A DNA stretch of 26,963 bases from positions 1 through 26,963 of the forward strand of contig CALFRX010000124.1 in NCBI GenBank assembly GCA_937919295.1. Direction: 5' to 3'. This DNA comes from an uncultured Peptococcaceae bacterium (GTDB taxonomy: Bacteria; Bacillota; Dehalobacteriia; UBA7702). The position numbers and the translations under genes are program-made. The notes below the pieces were generated by a model. That model ran no database searches, was not told the DNA's origin, and was given only the letters and a program-made list of their open reading frames with translations. This document shows positions 23,623-26,963 of this stretch, piece by piece (within the stretch, counting starts at the first letter, position 1; each line of letters opens with the position of its first letter).

Positions 23623-24153
23623 ATGATTTACGATAATCTTGAAGTTTTATACGATGAAAAAGCCATCGCTCAACGGGTGGAGGCCCTGGGCAAAGAAATC
23701 ACCAAAGACTATGCGGGAAAAGACTTGTTGATCATCGGGATTTTGAAGGGATCCTTCATGTTTTTTTCCGATCTCCTGAAAAAAATTGATTTACCTCTGG
23801 AAATTGATTTTATGGCCGCCAAAAGTTATGGCGACAAAACCTATGCCGGCGAGGTTCGTATCATCAAAGACCTCGATAAACCCATTGAAGGCCGGCATAT
23901 CCTGATCGTGGAAGATATTTTGGATACCGGGCAGACCCTGACGGCGCTTTATAAAATGCTGGAAGTCCGGGGCGCCGCTTCTTTGAAAACCTGCACTTTA
24001 CTGGATAAACCGTCAAGACGCACCACCGGCTTTTGCGCTGATTATATAGGGTATGAAATTCCGGATTATTTCGCTGTCGGCTATGGCTTAGACTTTGCCG
24101 AAAAATATAGGAACCTGCCTTATGTGGCAGTCATCAAAGACCCCAATTGTTAA
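23623..24153 (+). CDS. hpt: Hypoxanthine phosphoribosyltransferase
   Basis: This purine-salvage enzyme joins hypoxanthine (and usually guanine) to PRPP to give IMP or GMP. The 176-residue length is normal. The PRPP-binding motif VEDILDTGQTL lies at 96-106; LLIIGILKGSFMFFSDLL near 35-52 and the flexible-loop region SYGDKTYAGEVRI are in place, and the purine-contacting C-terminal segment PDYFAVGYGLDFAEKYRNLP is intact. It has its own promoter and a terminator directly after it, so it is a single-gene unit. A housekeeping gene with composition like rph and hisC. Confidence 0.95.
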   Translation: MIYDNLEVLYDEKAIAQRVEALGKEITKDYAGKDLLIIGILKGSFMFFSDLLKKIDLPLEIDFMAAKSYGDKTYAGEVRIIKDLDKPIEGRHILIVEDILDTGQTLTALYKMLEVRGAASLKTCTLLDKPSRRTTGFCADYIGYEIPDYFAVGYGLDFAEKYRNLPYVAVIKDPNC

Positions 24154-24157
24154 GCGG

Positions 24158-24186
24158 AAAGGTGCTAAGAAGCACCTTTTTCCTTT
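24158..24186 (+). terminator. Terminator after hpt
   Basis: AAAGGTGCT and AGCACCTTT, 9-bp perfect stem with an AAGA tetraloop, then TTCCTTT. It lies four bases after the hpt stop. Confidence 0.9.
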
Positions 24187-24210
24187 AAAGACAGAAAGAA
24201 AGGAAAAAAC

Positions 24211-25293
24211 ATGTTGAGAAAATGTCTTGATTGCATTGATCCCTATTGTCCGGGAAAACCCATCGACGAAGTTAAGCGCGAGCTGGGATTGGATGAAGTA
24301 TATAAACTTGCTTCCAACGAGAACCCTTTGGGGCCGCCGGAATCCGCTGTGGAAGCCATGCGCACGGCGGCAGGGAAGGTATCCCTTTATCCCGACGCCA
24401 ACGCCTATGATCTGCGGATGGCGCTAGCGAAGAAACATGGCGTCGCCCCGGGAGAGATCGTTTTTGGCGACGGTTCCAACGAATTATTGAAGTTGCTTTC
24501 CCTTATTTTTCTCAATCCCGGCGATGAAATTGTCATTCCCCAGCCCTCTTTTGGGGAATATGTGCGTACCGCTACCCTCTGCGGGGCCAAAGCCAAGGCC
24601 ATCCCTTTGAATGAACATTACGCTGTAGATCTGCCTTCGATGGTTGCCGCCATTGGCTCAAAAACGAAGATAGTCTATATCTGTAATCCCAATAATCCCA
24701 CCGGCACCGTGGTGGACAAAAAACTTTTAAAACAGATGATGCACCGCATGGGTGATTTGATCGTCGTTCTTGACGAGGCTTATTTTGAATTTGTGCAGGA
24801 TGAAAACTCCCCGGATGGGATAGCTTTTTTCAAGGAGTTCCCCAATGTGGTGGCTTTGAGAACCTTTTCCAAGGCCTACGGTCTGGCGGGGCTTCGGGTT
24901 GGTTACGGCATCTGTCACGCCGATATTGCCTGCGCCTTGAACAAAGCCAGGGAGCCCTTTAACGTCAACAGCATGGCCCAGGTGGCCGCCCTTGCCGCGT
25001 TAAACGATCAGGAATATCTGAAGAAGAGCGTGAAATACAATACCATAGAACGGGAATTCCTCTATACGGAATTGAAAAAGCGCGGTTTTCAAGTGGTACC
25101 CAGCGAGGCCAACTTTCTCCTCGTCGACGTGGTACGGGACGCAGGAGAAGTCTTTTGCGGTTTGCTGAAAAAAGGCATCATTGTACGGAGCGCGGAGATT
25201 TTTGATTATCCCACCAAGATTCGGGTATCCGTGGGTCTGCACAAAGAAAATGAGGCCTTTTTGCAGGCGCTGCAAGAGTTTATGGATCTGTAA
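24211..25293 (+). CDS. hisC: Histidinol-phosphate aminotransferase
   Basis: This PLP-dependent class II aminotransferase converts imidazole acetol phosphate to histidinol phosphate in histidine synthesis. The 360-residue protein shows the fold-type I motifs in order: KLASNENPLGPP at about 31-42, DGSNELLKLLS, YICNPNNPTGT, VVLDEAYFEF, and the PLP lysine K221 in RTFSKAYGLAGLRVGYG, with the R of IRVSVG near the end. The ATG at 24211 follows AAAGGAAAAAAC. No other his gene is next to it, so it is an isolated copy, and it could instead serve tyrosine or phenylalanine synthesis as HisC-like enzymes often do. Confidence 0.9.
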   Translation: MLRKCLDCIDPYCPGKPIDEVKRELGLDEVYKLASNENPLGPPESAVEAMRTAAGKVSLYPDANAYDLRMALAKKHGVAPGEIVFGDGSNELLKLLSLIFLNPGDEIVIPQPSFGEYVRTATLCGAKAKAIPLNEHYAVDLPSMVAAIGSKTKIVYICNPNNPTGTVVDKKLLKQMMHRMGDLIVVLDEAYFEFVQDENSPDGIAFFKEFPNVVALRTFSKAYGLAGLRVGYGICHADIACALNKAREPFNVNSMAQVAALAALNDQEYLKKSVKYNTIEREFLYTELKKRGFQVVPSEANFLLVDVVRDAGEVFCGLLKKGIIVRSAEIFDYPTKIRVSVGLHKENEAFLQALQEFMDL

Positions 25294-25508
25294 AAAGTTA
25301 CAAGAGCATAGCAGTATAACAAGACATTTTCCTCCATTTACAACTACGACATTGTGAAGTACCAGTGCCCGTAAACCGATAAAATAGCCTGACTTGGGAT
25401 TTACCGCGACATTAGACTGCTCGAGTATATCTTGTGATCCGCTAGATTGTAGCTAAATGGGGGCGAGGAGGGAAAAGCAGGAGCAAATCTCAACACATAG
25501 AGATATAG
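25294..25508. other. Gene-free stretch after hisC
   Basis: Nothing recognisable: no reading frame of note, no clear RNA fold and no insertion-sequence match I can name. It may be decayed sequence. Confidence 0.4.
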
Positions 25509-25509
25509 C

Positions 25510-25546
25510 AAGGGTGGAGACCGGTATTGGTTTCCACCCTTGTTTT
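25510..25546. terminator. Probably bidirectional terminator
   Basis: AAGGGTGGA (25510-25518) and TCCACCCTT (25533-25541) with GACC/GGTT extending the stem, followed by GTTTT on the plus strand. It lies between the convergent hisC and GerMN genes. Confidence 0.75.
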
Positions 25547-25626
25547 CCCGTATTTGGTTTGTGCTTCTGAATTGCTTTTGCTGAAACCGTGGGTTTGTGA
25601 TCCCTGTTTTTTGCCTTCACTATTTT

Positions 25627-26271
25627 TTATTCCGCCGTCAGGGGTTTGGAAATGTCCCAATGACCGGCAATGCTGTCTGCAACGTTGCCGTTGATGCGAA
25701 TCTGTACGGAATTGACGGAATCGAACTGGCAGAGGGTGTTGACAATGCTTTCAATGACGTATTTTTCTTCGGTGCTGTTGAGTTCGGCGTTCTTGATCTC
25801 ATCGCTGAAATCCACGGTGCAAAGGCCGCTCTCTTGAATGTTAATGCTCAAGACTTTCGTTCCCTCAGGGATGTAAGAGGCAAGAGAGGTGCTCACCGGG
25901 CCGGTCAGCAGTTCTTCCATGGTTGTTTTGGCGAGACCGGTCTGATTGACCACGCTCCTGGTTTCTACGGCGAGTTCATTTTCGTTTTCATTGACAAAGA
26001 AGAGCGATACTTCTTTGTAAGTAACATCGGCAGCGGTGGATTTTGTATTGTCCGGTGCCGGCGGCGCTTCTCCGTCTTTCCCATTGGCGATGGCGTTTGA
26101 TTCGGTTTCTTCGTAAGCGGGCAGCGACGCAGTATCCGTTGTGTTTTCTTCCGCCGCGGATGTGAAGGCTTTATCGCGAACAGAGGCGAAAAACCCGCCG
26201 ATCTCCGTCTGGAAGACAAAGGCCAGCAAGATAACGAATAATATGCCGGTGATGATGCCTTTCTTTTTCAT
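25627..26271 (-). CDS. Membrane-anchored GerMN domain protein
   Basis: The 214-residue protein has a membrane segment at about 5-23 (KKKGIITGILFVILLAFVF) with no lipobox, an acidic, threonine-rich linker, and a GerMN domain from about 85: VSLFFVNENENELAVETRSV, then EELLTGPVSTSLASYIPEGT, then VDFSDEIKN and IVNTLCQFDSVNSVQIRING. GerMN domains occur in GerM, needed for sporulation and germination, and in lipoproteins such as LpqB. The domain is extracytoplasmic. Its presence fits a Bacillota host but does not prove sporulation. The gene is convergent to hisC and divergent from topB. Confidence 0.88.
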   Translation of the reverse strand: MKKKGIITGILFVILLAFVFQTEIGGFFASVRDKAFTSAAEENTTDTASLPAYEETESNAIANGKDGEAPPAPDNTKSTAADVTYKEVSLFFVNENENELAVETRSVVNQTGLAKTTMEELLTGPVSTSLASYIPEGTKVLSINIQESGLCTVDFSDEIKNAELNSTEEKYVIESIVNTLCQFDSVNSVQIRINGNVADSIAGHWDISKPLTAE

Positions 26272-26419
26272 GAGATTCCCCCCAACGTGTTTTTGTATAG
26301 TTTATGGGGTAGTCCTATGAGATATGACAAAAATGATGGCCGCTGTCCACAATTTATGATATACTGAGACCGTTAATAGGGAACCTGATTAAGGTGATAG
26401 CCATACCTGGAGGTAATGG

Positions 26420-26925
26420 ATGAGTAAAATATTGGTATTAGCGGAAAAGCCTTCGGTAGGCCGGGAACTTGCCCGGGTGCTGGGGGCCGATAAAAAAGGA
26501 AACGGCTGCTATCGCGGGAGCCGGTATATTGTTACCTGGGCCTTGGGGCATCTCGTTACCTTGGCGCCGCCGGAGCATTACGGAAGTCAATGGAAACAGT
26601 GGTCTTTTGAAACCTTACCGATGCTGCCCCAGCCCATGGAACTGACTGTGATCCCGGAAACGGCAAAACAATACCGCGTGGTAAAAGAATTGCTCCACGA
26701 TAAGGACGTCGCCTCGGTGATCATCGCCACCGATGCCGGGCGGGAAGGGGAATTGGTGGCCCGTTGGATTCTCCTGAAAAGCGGCGTAAAGAAGCCGATT
26801 CAGCGGCTGTGGATTTCCTCTCAAACCGACAAAGCCATCAAAGAGGGTTTTTCTCATTTGAAGAATGGCAAAGAGTATCAAAATCTTTTTTATTCCGCCG
26901 AGAGCCGTGCTGAAGCCGATTGGCT
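26420..26925 (+). CDS. topB: DNA topoisomerase III, N-terminal part
   Basis: Topoisomerase III is a type IA enzyme that resolves single-stranded crossings during replication and recombination. The visible 168 residues are the TOPRIM domain: MSKILVLAEKPSVGRELA at the start, WALGHLVTLAPPEHY, and the metal-binding IATDAGREGELVARWIL, then RLWISSQTDKAIKEGF. The reading breaks off at AESRAEADW, just where family members continue into WLVGMN. The frame is cut by adapter sequence, not by a stop. ATG at 26420 follows TGGAGGT; the ATG at 26416 runs into a stop after three codons. The rest of the gene lies off the contig. Confidence 0.93.
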
Positions 26926-26963
26926 AGATCGGAAGAGCACACGTCTGAACTCCAGTCACGCCA
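26926..26963 (+). other. Illumina TruSeq adapter at contig end (artefact)
   Basis: From 26926 the sequence is the TruSeq read adapter, beginning AGATCGGAAGAGCACACGTC and running to 26959. The last four bases GCCA agree with the first bases of index 6 (GCCAAT). This is not genome and must be trimmed. Confidence 0.97.

Overview
The window looks like the end of a draft contig from a Gram-positive-type anaerobe of the Bacillota (Clostridia or Negativicutes). This rests on the protein families present (a GerMN-domain protein, an SLH plus 3D-domain cell-wall protein, RNase PH next to the XTP pyrophosphatase), strong Shine-Dalgarno sequences and intrinsic terminators; the species cannot be read from the sequence. 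The last 38 bases are an Illumina adapter, not genome.

Layout. 1-4260 is housekeeping: the end of a P1/DmpA-type peptidase, mutY (4-base overlap with it), a twice-frameshifted DUF554 membrane-protein gene on the minus strand, a small membrane-anchored protein on the minus strand, rph, rdgB and tRNA-Gly with its own promoter and terminator. 4455-16445 is one long plus-strand defence operon. Its core is a type III restriction-modification cassette: SNF2-type helicase, DUF4391 protein, Mod methyltransferase, Res helicase-nuclease. Three further genes sit in the gaps between core genes: a zinc-ribbon DUF4145 protein, a TIR-domain protein and a BRO-N/Fic fusion. 16450-20550 is a run of small, partly decayed genes: an orphan reading frame, a broken SIMPL gene, a J-domain-like coiled-coil protein, a HIRAN protein, an unrecognised 341-residue protein and an IS1182-type transposase remnant. 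20890-22320 holds a consensus promoter with dyad operators, a ~265-nt leader ending in a terminator, and an SLH/3D wall protein that appears to start at ATT. 22338-22700 is a tRNA Arg-His-Gln cluster. The remainder is ordinary chromosome: a protein phosphatase, hpt, hisC, a GerMN protein and the start of topB.

The most interesting part is the defence operon. Each of the three extra genes lies at a boundary between core genes, and at each boundary the junction sequence is present twice, once on either side of the extra gene. This is clearest for DUF4145, where a decayed start of the DUF4391 gene follows the helicase stop and a decayed helicase tail precedes the intact DUF4391 gene. The extra genes are also more AT-rich than the core (strongly for DUF4145 and TIR, mildly for Fic). 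I read this as a type III cassette with cargo slots at its gene junctions, into which candidate toxin or abortive-infection effectors (TIR, Fic) have been placed. mod itself is mosaic: its central target-recognition region is AT-rich compared with both ends, and a repeat-derived linker of five 7-bp units lies in frame after it. A 36-37 bp imperfect direct repeat occurs just upstream of the operon and again just beyond it.
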